A DNA stretch of 64,000 nt from an uncultured Bacteroidia bacterium (GTDB lineage Bacteria; Bacteroidota; Bacteroidia; J057; CALLMJ01), in NCBI GenBank assembly GCA_938005475.1, contig CALLNY010000018.1:1-64000 (forward strand), in the 5' to 3' direction. Of the stretch, positions 9,755 to 21,100 are shown in pieces. Numbering within the stretch: position 1 is the stretch's first letter; every line of letters begins with the position of its first letter. Position numbers and translations under genes: made by a program. The notes under the pieces were generated by a model. It saw only the letters and a program-made list of their open reading frames with translations, was not told where the DNA came from and did not search any database.

Positions 9755-10502
9755 AATCCGAATGGCTCCCCAACAACTTATACTTTTGGTAAGTCCCCCA
9801 AGCAGATATCCAACATAATTGAAAGCCTAATTTGCCCTCTAAAATTCCTAACTTGAAGAAATACATTTTCAGGAAGGTAAATAAAGGACTAAAATATAAC
9901 GTAAAAAAGTTTGCTTTTTTTTGTTTTTGATGAAGTTGTTCAGCATGAAGCTGGGCATATTTATAAGTTTTTTCTTGATGCTGTGCTTTGGTAGTATACG
10001 AATAATGCAATAAATCTCCCTTTAAAAATTGAATAGGCAACTCAAATTTTAGGGTTTCATGCACAAAATCCCCCTCCCAATGAGCATGGTTTTTAGGGAA
10101 TAATCTTACTTTCTTATCGGGATACCAACCTGCATACCGTATCCATTGCCCACAATAGTTCGTCAGGCGATTAAATTCATAAACACAAAGTGCCTCTGGC
10201 GGACAATTCTTGACTTGAATAAGGCTTTTTCGGAGTTCTTCTGAAACTACCTCATCCGCATCTATTGATAAAATCCATTCATATGCCGCTAATTGATTGG
10301 CATAGTTCTTCGTCTTACTATATCCCTCCCAACTATGAACAATAAATTTGACTTTTCTATACTGAGATGCAATGGCTTTTGTTCGGTCGGTAGAACCAGA
10401 ATCCACTATGATAATTTCTTCTACCCAATCATGCAAAGAGTCTAAACATCTTTTTAGGTTAGCTTCCTCATTTAATGTAATAATAACAACACTAATTTTC
10501 AC
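9753..10502 (-). CDS. glycosyltransferase family 2 (WaaE/KdtX-like)
   Basis: MKISVVIITLNEEANLKRCLDSLHDWVEEIIIVDSGSTDRTKAIA...ILSIDADEVVS. Confidence 0.92.
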   Translation of the reverse strand: MKISVVIITLNEEANLKRCLDSLHDWVEEIIIVDSGSTDRTKAIASQYRKVKFIVHSWEGYSKTKNYANQLAAYEWILSIDADEVVSEELRKSLIQVKNCPPEALCVYEFNRLTNYCGQWIRYAGWYPDKKVRLFPKNHAHWEGDFVHETLKFELPIQFLKGDLLHYSYTTKAQHQEKTYKYAQLHAEQLHQKQKKANFFTLYFSPLFTFLKMYFFKLGILEGKLGFQLCWISAWGTYQKYKLLGSHSD

Positions 10503-11497
10503 GGTTTATACATCAGTTTCTCTAAAATATTTTGAATTTTAGATTTTTCAAGCTGAAGCCCAATAAATACTAACTCTGTACGGAGTTGTTTATTATAAAA
10601 GGTATCTCTATCCAATAAATATTGTTTCCCAACAGATTGAAATAATAAAGGACGCTCGAAACCATAAAAATATACCCATCCTTTGATACGATAAATTCTT
10701 CCGGATTGAATCTGTAACATCATATTCATCCAGTGTTGAAATTTCAAGATATCTAAAGGCTTATCAAAGGTTACATAAATAGCATTATAAGGATGCTCAT
10801 TATGCTCATGGGCATGGTGTTGTTCAGTATGGGAATGATTTTCGTGTTGGGAATGAGAATAATCCTCATGAGAATGGTCATAGTGGTGAGAATGGGAATT
10901 GTGAATTAAAAGCTCTTGAGTTTGTACTTGGGCATGAGACGTAAAAATCTGTTTTGCATCAGGATTTAAGGCTCTTAAAAGCGATTCTAAATGAATCAAT
11001 TTTTCAGGTTCTATGACATCTATTTTATTGACAATCAAAACATCAGCAAAAGCTACTTGACGGGCAGGTAAATCGCTATCTTTTAAGCTATCCTCAAAAT
11101 TTACGGCGTCTACTAAAACGATAACACTACTCAAATGAAATTTTTCTTTAAATTGTGGGAACAACAAAAACGGAGTAGCAACCGATGAAGGTTCCGCAAC
11201 GCCGGTTGTCTCAATCAATAAATGGTCAAACGAATAATTTACTAACAAATGATTTAAAGTTTTAACCAAATCCTCATTTAAGGTACAACAAATACAGCCT
11301 TGATTCATTTCAATAAGCGTATCCGTTTTGGCTTCAATAAGTTGGTTATCAATGCCGACTTCCCCAAATTCGTTTTCTATTAAAGCAAATTTTTTCTCGG
11401 GATTTTGTTTTAATATTTGATTGATAAACGTAGTTTTCCCTGCACCTAAAAACCCTGATATTATCGTTACTTGAATAGTTTGAGAATTATTTTTCAT
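10499..11497 (-). CDS. CobW/P47K-family GTPase (putative metallochaperone) with His-rich segment
   Basis: GFLGAGKTTFINQIL Walker A, NEFGEVGIDNQLI, CICCTL metal motif, NKIDV; His-rich HSHHYDHSHEDYSHSQHENHSHTEQHHAHEHNEH. Confidence 0.95.
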   Translation of the reverse strand: MKNNSQTIQVTIISGFLGAGKTTFINQILKQNPEKKFALIENEFGEVGIDNQLIEAKTDTLIEMNQGCICCTLNEDLVKTLNHLLVNYSFDHLLIETTGVAEPSSVATPFLLFPQFKEKFHLSSVIVLVDAVNFEDSLKDSDLPARQVAFADVLIVNKIDVIEPEKLIHLESLLRALNPDAKQIFTSHAQVQTQELLIHNSHSHHYDHSHEDYSHSQHENHSHTEQHHAHEHNEHPYNAIYVTFDKPLDILKFQHWMNMMLQIQSGRIYRIKGWVYFYGFERPLLFQSVGKQYLLDRDTFYNKQLRTELVFIGLQLEKSKIQNILEKLMYKP

Positions 11498-12654
11498 TTT
11501 ATGAACATTTTCAAATCATTCAAACTGATGTAACTTCTTTGAAATCCTATAATTTTACGTTGATAAAAAGATTTTTTTTGTGAAGCAATAGGATTTCTTT
11601 GCTTTAATAGTTGCTCGTATGCTTGAAATAGATTTTGGAAGGTTTGCTTTTGTTCTTCTGCATTAGCCCATTGAAAAGATTTAGAAAGATAAAGTTTTAA
11701 AATCAACAAGTTAGGATTTCCATCATTCTGTATAGTTTGCAAAAATTGCTCTGAAAATTTTAATGGATTAGGGATAGTCTCATAATTTTGGGGGGCTTCC
11801 ATAATTAAAAATTTGACCCAATCGGGGACATCAGAAATAATACCATCTACTCCCATATTCTTGACTTTTAAGATAGCTTCAGGGCTATTAACGGTCCAAG
11901 GAATAACTTTTAAGTTTTTGGCATGAGCGGATTGTACAAAATCCTCCTTCAAAAAACGGTAATATGGATTAATTCCAACAGGCTCAAATCCTAATTTTTG
12001 TATTCTCTTTTCAACCGAACCGGGTCTAATTACTAAAAAATAAAGCGGTAGAGTAGAATCTATTTTATGAATTTCTTTTAATAATTGAGCATCAAAACTT
12101 TGTAGCAAAAAACGCTTCTCTATATTGAGATTTTTAACCTTTTTTACAACCAATCGAGCATAAAATGCCCTATCAGGATACCAGTTTTTTTTATGCGGTA
12201 AAGATTTAATTTCAATGTTCCAGTACGGTAAAAAGAAACCATTTTCTCTGCAATATTTGTCTACAGTTTGAATGGCTTCTTCCAATGTATGAATATGTGT
12301 TTTCACTTTTTTTTGGTATGGATACTTAGGTTGATCTTTAAGTCCCCAAGTAGCTTTTTTACAATCCTCTGCATTCAATTGCAAGATATTTTCCGATGGA
12401 TACTCAGAAAAAATAGACTTTTTGAAATATGGATCATGATTAATAATCAATTGACTATCCTTTGTACAAATTAAATCTAGTTCTAACCATTTAGCACCTA
12501 AAACAATCGCTTGTTGGAATGCTTCTACGGAATTTTCGGGCATCCAATACCTGGTTCCACGGTGCCCATGCACCTCAGGTAAAATAGATTGAGCATACAT
12601 CTTCCCTAATTGTATAATCCCAACTACTACAATTGCAATTTGAGTTACCTTCAT
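11494..12654 (-). CDS. glycerophosphodiester phosphodiesterase family protein, secreted
   Basis: VHGHRGTRYWMPENSVEAFQQAIVLGAKWLELDLICTKDSQLIINHDP GDPD motif; N-terminal hydrophobic signal. Confidence 0.92.
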   Translation of the reverse strand: MKVTQIAIVVVGIIQLGKMYAQSILPEVHGHRGTRYWMPENSVEAFQQAIVLGAKWLELDLICTKDSQLIINHDPYFKKSIFSEYPSENILQLNAEDCKKATWGLKDQPKYPYQKKVKTHIHTLEEAIQTVDKYCRENGFFLPYWNIEIKSLPHKKNWYPDRAFYARLVVKKVKNLNIEKRFLLQSFDAQLLKEIHKIDSTLPLYFLVIRPGSVEKRIQKLGFEPVGINPYYRFLKEDFVQSAHAKNLKVIPWTVNSPEAILKVKNMGVDGIISDVPDWVKFLIMEAPQNYETIPNPLKFSEQFLQTIQNDGNPNLLILKLYLSKSFQWANAEEQKQTFQNLFQAYEQLLKQRNPIASQKKSFYQRKIIGFQRSYISLNDLKMFIK

Positions 12655-12658
12655 TTCG

Positions 12659-12666
12659 CAAAGTTA
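12659..12666 (-). promoter_or_regulatory. -7 box TAACTTTG, 4 nt upstream of the start codon at 12654
   Basis: CAAAGTTA on plus strand = TAACTTTG on minus strand. Confidence 0.4.
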
Positions 12667-12896
12667 GCAAGTTTTCTAAAATGAGTAATATCATTAAATT
12701 TTTAAGAAACTTAATTATCTATCTTCAGAAATTGAGCTTGCCCTCTATATATCTAACTACTCTGTAAAATTTTAGGAAACAGTCCAACTCAAGCTACTCT
12801 TTATAAATTTCATAATGACCTTTACAAAAAACTTTACATAGGGTGATAGTTCTTCCCATCAACAAAAAAAATAATAAAACCATCGCAGGTAATACC

Positions 12897-15807
12897 CTAA
12901 AACCTATACTGCAAAGATACTGTAATTAACCTTCCTACACTCGTTTTCATGGCTAATCTTGCATCTTTTAATTGACCTGTTTTTTCGTTCTGCTGGAATT
13001 GTACTTTATAAAAAGGTTGTGCTAATATATCCTGAAAAGCAACTTTCATCATAAATTTTTCTTTAAACGTTTTTCCTATTTGAACATCTATCCTATGGCG
13101 TGGCAAAATATACAAATTATTAAACTCAACAGGTACACCAATAATTACAATCTGTCTTCCATAACGATTATAAAAAACATCGAAGTTAATATTAGTTTTT
13201 GGTTCTTTAAATAGAATTCCTGTATTGACAAGATAAGGGCTTTGTCCCTGTAATGGTCTTTGAGTGTTTCCTGTTCTATCATCTTTTACATTACTATTTT
13301 GAAACATTGCATTTCCATACAAATGAAAGTTCTTTAAATAACTATCTATACCTAATTGCTGACGAACTTCTAATTCTATTCCTAGATTATTCGCATAATC
13401 TGCATTTTTAAGTGTATAAGTATTCAAATAAACCGTAGCTCCTTGTGCAAGCACTTGTTCTAGAGGTCTATAAATGTATTTCCAGAACAATGTAACAGAA
13501 AACATATTCAATTTTCCTGGGAAATACTCATATCGCAAATCAAAACTATTAATTTTAGTAGTATCGCATCAGGATTCCCTTCCCATGAAGTGGAAGTGAT
13601 AGGATTAAAAAAAGAAAATAACGAAAGTTCTCGCATATTAGGTTTTACGATGGACTGGCAATACGAAAATTTCAATCTATGGTTGGTTTTAAGATTATAA
13701 TTTGCAATAAAAGAGGGCAAAACATCAAAAATAGAATTATTATGAATAGTTTGAGGATTTTTTGAATTCCATTGGAAATGATTTTTGTAGAAGCAGATTC
13801 CATTCTTATGCCTGTATAAAGCTGAAAAGCATCAGAAAACTGATAAGTTGCTTGTAGAAATGGCGCAATATTGACTGTTTTGCCCAGATAAGCATCATGA
13901 ATTTGGGTATCATCAAAAAAGAAGAAACCGCCAGGTCGTATCAAAGAATGGTCATAGGTAAAATCTTGTCCTTGTGCAAGCAATTCCTGAACATCTATAT
14001 TAGGGTTTTCTAAGGTAGGAACAATTCCTGTTTTTCTGGAAGCAAAAGTTCTTTTTTGATTAAATAAAAACAAACCACTTTTAAACGTTAAACGATGTTG
14101 ATCTTTTTTCAAGATTTGATTTTCATAAAATAAATTAGCACCATAAGAGAAATCATTTTGTTTCGAAGAATATATTGTGTAAAAAATCCTATCTTCAGGT
14201 ACCCAAGAATCTGAAATATAGTATTCACCATTACTATTGATGCTATAATTCACAGGATAAAATCCTGGTTCTTTGAAATTCACCGAATTAGAAAATAAGG
14301 TCAACCCTATCTTTTGATTAGTACTGAGTTGATAGAGTGCATGGATTTGTCCTGAGTACAAGAACTGCTTTTCAAATCTTTTCACATTGAACTGATAAGG
14401 CTCCCATGCCCCCTGAAAGTAAAAATCTCCAAACTGATTGATATACTTATCCCATTGAGAAATAGAAAAAAAGTTTTTAAAATTTACTTGGAGTTTTTCA
14501 TTTTGATAACCAATATTCGCTACTTGGTTATAGTTTTGTTGGTTTTGATATAGTGGATATTTCGTAGAATCCCCTACGGGGTTATAACCTAAATCAGGGT
14601 CAAAACTACCCAATACATTCATCTGAACATTTTGCGTATTGAAAGTGTTCGTTAAATTCGAAATAAAAACCAATCCCCATGTGCCATTCGATTTTTCATA
14701 TCTTCTTGCTAATGAAATACTCAAAGATTGACTGGGCATTGCTTTCCTTGTAGTCGTAATAAAATCATGGTTGACTTTCCTTCCAATTTCTGCTAATTCT
14801 TCGGAATCTTCTGCTAAAGCTTGTATTTCGCTACTACTTGGAAAATCATCAGGCAAATAATTTTTAGGGCTTCCAAATAGTCCTAAAAATCCTTTGCTTC
14901 TATCATGAACTCCTAACGTAAAAGGTTTAAATGTTCCCAAAGAATTGTAAATGGTTTGATAATTCAGTTGAGTAATATTTTTTTCGGGAATACTTTGTGT
15001 CTCAAAAGACACTAAACCACCCCCAAAAGTAGCTGGCATATCGGACATACAAGCTTTCACTAACTGTATTTTAGAAATCATATTAGAAGGCAAATTAGAA
15101 AAATCAAAAGATTGCCTATCAGAATTTACTATCGGTAACAAAGCACCATTTAGCATGATAGTATTATAACGCTCAGGCATCCCTCTAATTCCCAAATACT
15201 TATCTTCAATGAATACTACTCCCGGCATTCTAGATAACGCCGTATTCACAAATAAATCCGATGAAGCCCTTAATATCATGTCCCCTGCAAAAACATCCAT
15301 CAAGCGAAGGTTCAATTTCTGCATAACTAATGCCGCCGCTTCTGATTCCTTCCTTAAATCACTCTGAATTACTACCTCGCCTACATTGACACCTACCTCT
15401 TTCAGCGTAAAAACCATTTGATACTGCTTGCCTTGCTCTATCTTTATATCTTTTATTTCCTTAACCTCGTATGATACATAACTGAACTTTAATTGATAAG
15501 TACCAGGTTGTAAATCATTGATAACAAACTTACCTGTTAAATCCGTCATTACACCTTTCTGAAAATCTCCTTGCGTAAGCAATACCGTTACTCCTATTAA
15601 TGGCTCACCCGTAACTTCATCGATAATTACACCCACCAAATCAGAGGTCTGTTTCTGATTAAAAACAACATTCTGAGTTTTAGGAAGCTCTTCTTTCACT
15701 TTGTGCTTCTTTCTACGAGAAACATCCCCCTGACCTGACACACTATAATAATAGAAAATAACACAAATTAAAATAATAATCCACCTAAAACTAGTTTTTG
15801 GAAACAT
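12897..15807 (-). pseudogene. TonB-dependent receptor with carboxypeptidase-regulatory-like domain, interrupted by two frameshifts
   Basis: Three overlapping-frame ORFs (13672-15912, 13508-13720, 12897-13538) together form one receptor: GVIIDEVTGEPLIGVTVLL (CarboxypepD_reg), MPGVVFIEDKYLGIRGMPERYNTIMLNGALLP plug, beta-barrel ending in SLQYRF. Likely start MFPKTSFRW at 15807. Confidence 0.85.
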
Positions 15808-16063
15808 ATCTACTCTTTGATATATAGCCAAATAGTTTACAAATATTGAAAAAGTTGCAATATTAAACAAATCTAATTTTAAAGTCAAATATAGGGACTT
15901 TATGAAACACAAGTGTAAGGAATTTTACCAACTTTTGAAATAAATTTCCCGTAATAAAACTCTTCATTTTTTTGAATATAGAGCTTAACCATAGTAACAG
16001 AACTTACTAATCAACTATGTTGCAAGAGTTAGAAACCTTATTTGCAAATACACTTACACTTTT

Positions 16064-16780
16064 TTAATTAAAATTTTTCAAGTAATGGTTAATAGAGAGA
16101 ACATGAATACCTGCGGTTTCGGCTCTGAATCGTGTAGAACCCAACGAAAAAGTTTGGGCTTGGTACTGCCTAGCAAGTTCAATCTCCTCGCTATTAAAAT
16201 CTCCTTCGGGACCTATAATAAAAAAACAAGCTTCCTTTTGTAAAGTTTCGTGGTACTGCCCGATGTAAGTTTCAGCTTCACAAAAGCCTAGTAATTTGGC
16301 GATTTTCCATTTACAATGCGAAGATAGTAGTTCTTGTAAAGAGCTATAAAATTGAATTTCAGGTATTTTTGAACGCTTACATTGTTTTATTGCGGCAATA
16401 GCAATTTTGGAAGCACGTTCTAACGATAAATTTTTTTTTTCAGAACGTTTCGCTATGAAAGGGAAAATATGCGTAACCCCTAGTTCTACTGCTTTTTCTA
16501 TGAGCGTTTCCATTCGCGAAACATTTTTCAGCAAAGCAAAAGCAAGTACAGTTGCCAATTTAGGCTCTCCAAGCTCAGGATAATACTTTATTTGTTTCGC
16601 AAAAACTGCCTTTTTTTGTATGTTTATAATTTCTAATTCATAAGCGTTTCCTTTACCATCGGTCCCCCAAATTATATCACCTATCCTATGACGCATAACT
16701 ACCGCACAATGGTGTGCATCTTCCTCCGTCAACCGAAAAATGAGTTTCTCTTTAACTTCTTCTATCAAATATATTTGCAT
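16064..16780 (-). CDS. rsmE: 16S rRNA (uracil(1498)-N(3))-methyltransferase
   Basis: MQIYLIEEV..HHCAVVMRHRIGDIIWGTDGKG, KAVELGVTHIFPFIAKRSEKK, FIIGPEGDFNSEEIELA, LGSTRFRAETAGI. Confidence 0.95.
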   Translation of the reverse strand: MQIYLIEEVKEKLIFRLTEEDAHHCAVVMRHRIGDIIWGTDGKGNAYELEIINIQKKAVFAKQIKYYPELGEPKLATVLAFALLKNVSRMETLIEKAVELGVTHIFPFIAKRSEKKNLSLERASKIAIAAIKQCKRSKIPEIQFYSSLQELLSSHCKWKIAKLLGFCEAETYIGQYHETLQKEACFFIIGPEGDFNSEEIELARQYQAQTFSLGSTRFRAETAGIHVLSINHYLKNFN

Positions 16781-16835
16781 ACTGCAATGATAAGAATTTT
16801 TTTCAAACCAATGATTTTTCTTCTCTAAATCAAAC

Positions 16836-16843
16836 TAATTTTG
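16836..16843 (+). promoter_or_regulatory. -7 box TAATTTTG 4 nt before ATG 16848
   Basis: Exact TAnnTTTG match. Confidence 0.4.
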
Positions 16844-16847
16844 TTGC

Positions 16848-18161
16848 ATGTATCGCATAGTATTTTTTATTGCACTGATTACATTGCGTTTAAGTCAAGC
16901 CCAAAATATTATTTCAGGACCTATGGTAGGTTACATAGAAGCAGAAGAAGTTCTTTTATGGATACAAACAGACCAACCTTGCTCAGTACAAGTTGTATAC
17001 TATCCTAAAAATCAACCCAATAAGCGCCTATCTAGTAAAATAACAGACACTATTTCTTTATTAGAAAAGGAAACCACTTTTCCTGTGTATATTGCAAAAG
17101 TGTTACTGAAAACAGCGCCTGAAACGGAATATGATTATGAAGTTTTTCTGAATAAAAAGAAAGTAAACCGAGGCTACCCCCAGAGTTTTAAAACCCAAAG
17201 TTTCTGGCAATACCGAAAAGACCCACAGGATTTTACTATTGCTTTAGGTAGTTGTTTTTTTATAAATGATAGTATATACGACCGACCTGGTAAATCGTAT
17301 GGTGGAAATTATGAAATTTTAAACGCTATTTACAATAAAAAACCTCATATCATGCTATGGTTAGGAGATAATACTTATCTACGTGAGCCTGATTTTTTTA
17401 CAGTTTCAGGGATGCTTTATCGTTACACGCATACACGCTCTTTAATAGAGTTACAACCTCTTCTAGCAAATTGTGCTCATTATGCTATCTGGGATGACCA
17501 CGATTTCGGACCCAATGACTCCGACCGCTCCTTTAAACTTAAAAATACTTCTCAAATTATCTTTGAACACTTCTGGGCTAACCCTAAACCTATTTCATCT
17601 ACTTCTTATTACACTTCCTTCCTCTACGAAGATTGCGAGTTTTTTTTATTAGATGACCGCTTTTTTAGAACTCCCAACAAACGAACTACTGCTCCAAGAA
17701 CCCTACTTGGTGATGAGCAATTACAATGGCTTATTGATGGATTAGTTTCCAGCAAAGCAAATTTTAAATTCGTTTGTATTGGCGGGCAAGTCTTGAATAC
17801 TGCCCCAGTATTTGAGAACTATGCTACCTTTTCAGAAGAAAGACAATACCTTATTGAAACCATTCAAAAAGAAAATATCAAAAATGTGGTATTCCTGACA
17901 GGTGATAGGCATCATTCTGAATTAACGGTTACCCCCAATGAACCTTATATTTATGATTTTACCGTCTCACCGTTAACTGCTGGACCAGCTAATTTCCCCG
18001 AAGAAAAAAATGAATGGCGCGTGCCTAATTCTTATATCGGCGTAAAAAATTTCGGTATTATTCAAGTCTCCGGTAAACTGAAAGAAAGAACTTTGAATTT
18101 AGCAATTTTTGATAGTAATGGGAATGAGTTGTGGAAATATACTATTCCATTACAAAAATAA
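16848..18161 (+). CDS. alkaline phosphatase D (PhoD)-like metallophosphoesterase, secreted
   Basis: Signal peptide; ALGSCFFIND, IMLWLGDNTYLREPD, YAIWDDHDFGPNDSD, FLTGDRHHSEL. Confidence 0.9.
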   Translation: MYRIVFFIALITLRLSQAQNIISGPMVGYIEAEEVLLWIQTDQPCSVQVVYYPKNQPNKRLSSKITDTISLLEKETTFPVYIAKVLLKTAPETEYDYEVFLNKKKVNRGYPQSFKTQSFWQYRKDPQDFTIALGSCFFINDSIYDRPGKSYGGNYEILNAIYNKKPHIMLWLGDNTYLREPDFFTVSGMLYRYTHTRSLIELQPLLANCAHYAIWDDHDFGPNDSDRSFKLKNTSQIIFEHFWANPKPISSTSYYTSFLYEDCEFFLLDDRFFRTPNKRTTAPRTLLGDEQLQWLIDGLVSSKANFKFVCIGGQVLNTAPVFENYATFSEERQYLIETIQKENIKNVVFLTGDRHHSELTVTPNEPYIYDFTVSPLTAGPANFPEEKNEWRVPNSYIGVKNFGIIQVSGKLKERTLNLAIFDSNGNELWKYTIPLQK

Positions 18162-18196
18162 AAAACAAGGTTAACATCGTTTTTATAATAAAAAAA

Positions 18197-21100
18197 TTAC
18201 TTTTTATTCGTAGATTTAGGTGGAGTTTTAGATTTATTCTGATTGATTTCGTATTTAGATTTATTTTCTTTGGGGGTATTCCGTGGAACTTCTTTGACCT
18301 CTACTTTAGTTTGGTGTAATTTTTCTTCTGGCATAGTATCGGAAAGTTCTGAGTTTTTTTCTGTTAACGATTTACGCTCAATAGCTTCATATTCTTTTTC
18401 GTATTTGTTCAACAAATCCTGGATTTGATTTTTTAGATTTTGGTCTTGGACTTGAAGTAAGCTTTTGAGAGTTTCAATGGCTTGGAAATGTTCTTTTTTT
18501 TGCCAGTAAGCTTGTGCTAAAAAGAAGTAGGCTTTAGCTTTCCATTCGTTGTATCCCGTAAATTTCTCCCTAAAAACTAACGCTTGCGTTCTGCAATCAT
18601 CATAGTTTTTTTGTTCATACGCAAGCACCGTTAATAAATATTGGGATTCTGCACCGAGTGCATTAGTTACCTCAGAAGAAACTTTTTTTAGAATATTAAC
18701 GGCTTTTTCATAGGCTTTTAACCCCATATAAGCCTTCCCTAATTGAACGCTTGCGCGTGTCTTAGTATATTCTGATATATCAGGACTTTCCACTAAACTT
18801 TGATATAATTTTTGTGCTTGTCCGTATTTTGCTTGAATTAAATACAAATCTCCTAATCCAAATTTTGCGTTGATTTTATCTTGGTAATTGGTAGAAACGC
18901 TATCTAACAGCATCCATAATTTTTCTGCTTCAGCGAATTTTTTTTGTTTTTGATAAATGGTAGCAGAATTTTTGATGGCTTGGGAAGTAAATGGATTTAA
19001 TTGGCTGTTCATTACAGCTTGATAATCTTGAAGGGCTAAATCATCTTGGTTACGTTTTTCGTAGCTGTCACCCCGCATAAGCAAAGCTTCATTACGGTTT
19101 TTTCCCGCGAGATAGGTATCTAAATAGTAAGTTAGTTTAATAATAGCTTCTTCGTATTCTTCGGCATAATATTTATCACGAGCTTGGTTGAAGGTTAGGT
19201 TTTCTAACGCTTTGATAGCATTAGGAAATTTGGTTTGATATTCTTTACGTAAATTTTCAAGTTGTTCGGTTTCCATGATAGAGGTTAAAGCATCTAATGC
19301 AGTGCTTACTTGGTTTTCATAGTTTCCATATTCTAAAACGACCTTTTTAAAATATTTTTCAGCGGATTTTTCGTCTTTTGAATTATAAGCGGCGATTCCT
19401 AAATGTAAAAAAGCATTGGCTAACAAAGGGTGATTAGGATAATCTTGAATTAACAACTCTGCATATTCAGACCCTTTTTTGTTATCGGAGAGCCAGGTTA
19501 TTAAAATTTCAGAGGCTTCGTCAAGTGCTTTGGGTCGGAAGGAGGAGTTAGGATAATGTTGAATGACCTGTTCAAGATTTTGTAGGGCTTGTGTATACTT
19601 AGCTTTGCGTGCATAACATAAACCGTTCTGAAAGTAGGCATAATCTCGGGAGGGGAGTTGTTTTTCAATGATTTTATTGTAAAATTCAGAGGCTTTTTCG
19701 TATTCTTTTAAAACGAAATGACAGTCACCAAGTCGTAGTACTACATCCACATAAATGTCGGTATGTTTATTAGGATTTAGTCGTTGTAGAGATTTTTGGA
19801 AGGCTTGAATAGCTTGTTTGTAGTCTTTACGTTGAAAAACAGCCCATCCGTAACCTGCGAGGGCTTGGGCATAATTGGGATGTTCAGAAGCATTATGGCT
19901 GTCTATAAAATCATCGTATGCTTTTTCTGCTTGGACATAATTTGCTTGTTGATATAAGATTTCAGCAGTCCAAAATTTGGCATTGAGGGTAAGCGTTTCA
20001 TCTATATTCAGGTTTACGGCTTTTTTTAGATAGATTAACGCAGAATCATGTTTTTGTTGTTCGGCTAATTGAATACCAAAGTAAAAACAAGTTCTTTGGA
20101 AGGATTCTTGAATGCGTTTGTCTTTGGTTAACGATTTCTCAAAGAACTGAATGGCTTCAGCAAATTGCCCACTATACAACAGGGCTTCGCCAATTAAACC
20201 TTTAGTTTCTTCTACGTGTTGATGGTTTTCGTATTGAGACAAATAGAATTGAAGAGCATTTAAAGCATCGTTGTACTCTCTTAATTGGCAAGAGATTTTA
20301 CCGTACTGGAACAAAGCTTCGGCTTTAATGGTTGGGTCTATACCTTGTGAGGCTTTACGAAAGAAAAGACGGGCTTGGTCATTTTTTTTGAGTTCTATGG
20401 CGGAGAAAGCGGCGTAGTAAGCACTTAATTGGGAAGTGGTATCTTCTTGATTAAAAGTTTTTTCAAAGTAAGTAATAGCTTTTTCATGTTGATTAGTTTT
20501 TTGGGCGGCAATTCCAGCTCTAAAAGCTAAACCACGGTCATTAGGTTGTAATTCTAAACCTTTTTCTAAAAAAGGAAGGGCTTGGAGATATTCTTGTTTA
20601 TCAAAATAAGCTTTACCAAGCATTCCTGTCATTGCAGATTGCTGTTCAGGGGCGGGATTTGCTTGGATGTACTCTTTTCCTCTGCTTAAAAGTTCAGGGC
20701 TATCTAACGCTAATAAACAACTCAAAATATAAATAGGAACTTTGAGTTTATATTGTTCGGTCTTTTCTAAGCGATTAAAAATGGGCAGAGCTTTTTCGTA
20801 TTCATTTAATCGATAGTAGCTTACCGCAAGGTAGTAATTCGCTTCATCATATTGAAGGTTATCATTATCTATTTTGGTAAAGTGTTGGGTAGCATTTTTG
20901 TAATTTTTCTTTTGAAAATCAAGATAACCTTTTATGAAAGCGACTTCTTGTTGTTGTTCATAGGGAAGCGTTTCTTCGTCTAATTCCTCTAGGAACGGGT
21001 TTAGTTTATCGAAGTCACGTTTCAAGAAAAGTAAATGAACATAAGCGAAATTAAGTTGTGATTTCCAAGGATTTACAGGGTAATTTTGTATAGCTTGAAA

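Noticed and set aside
15980-16025. Inverted repeat CATAGT...ACTATG
   Set aside because: Only 6 bp arms with a long loop; expected by chance
18131-18428. Plus-strand ORFs at the end of the PhoD-like and TPR genes
   Set aside because: Overlap stop region and antisense coding sequence of the TPR gene; hydrophobic low-complexity products
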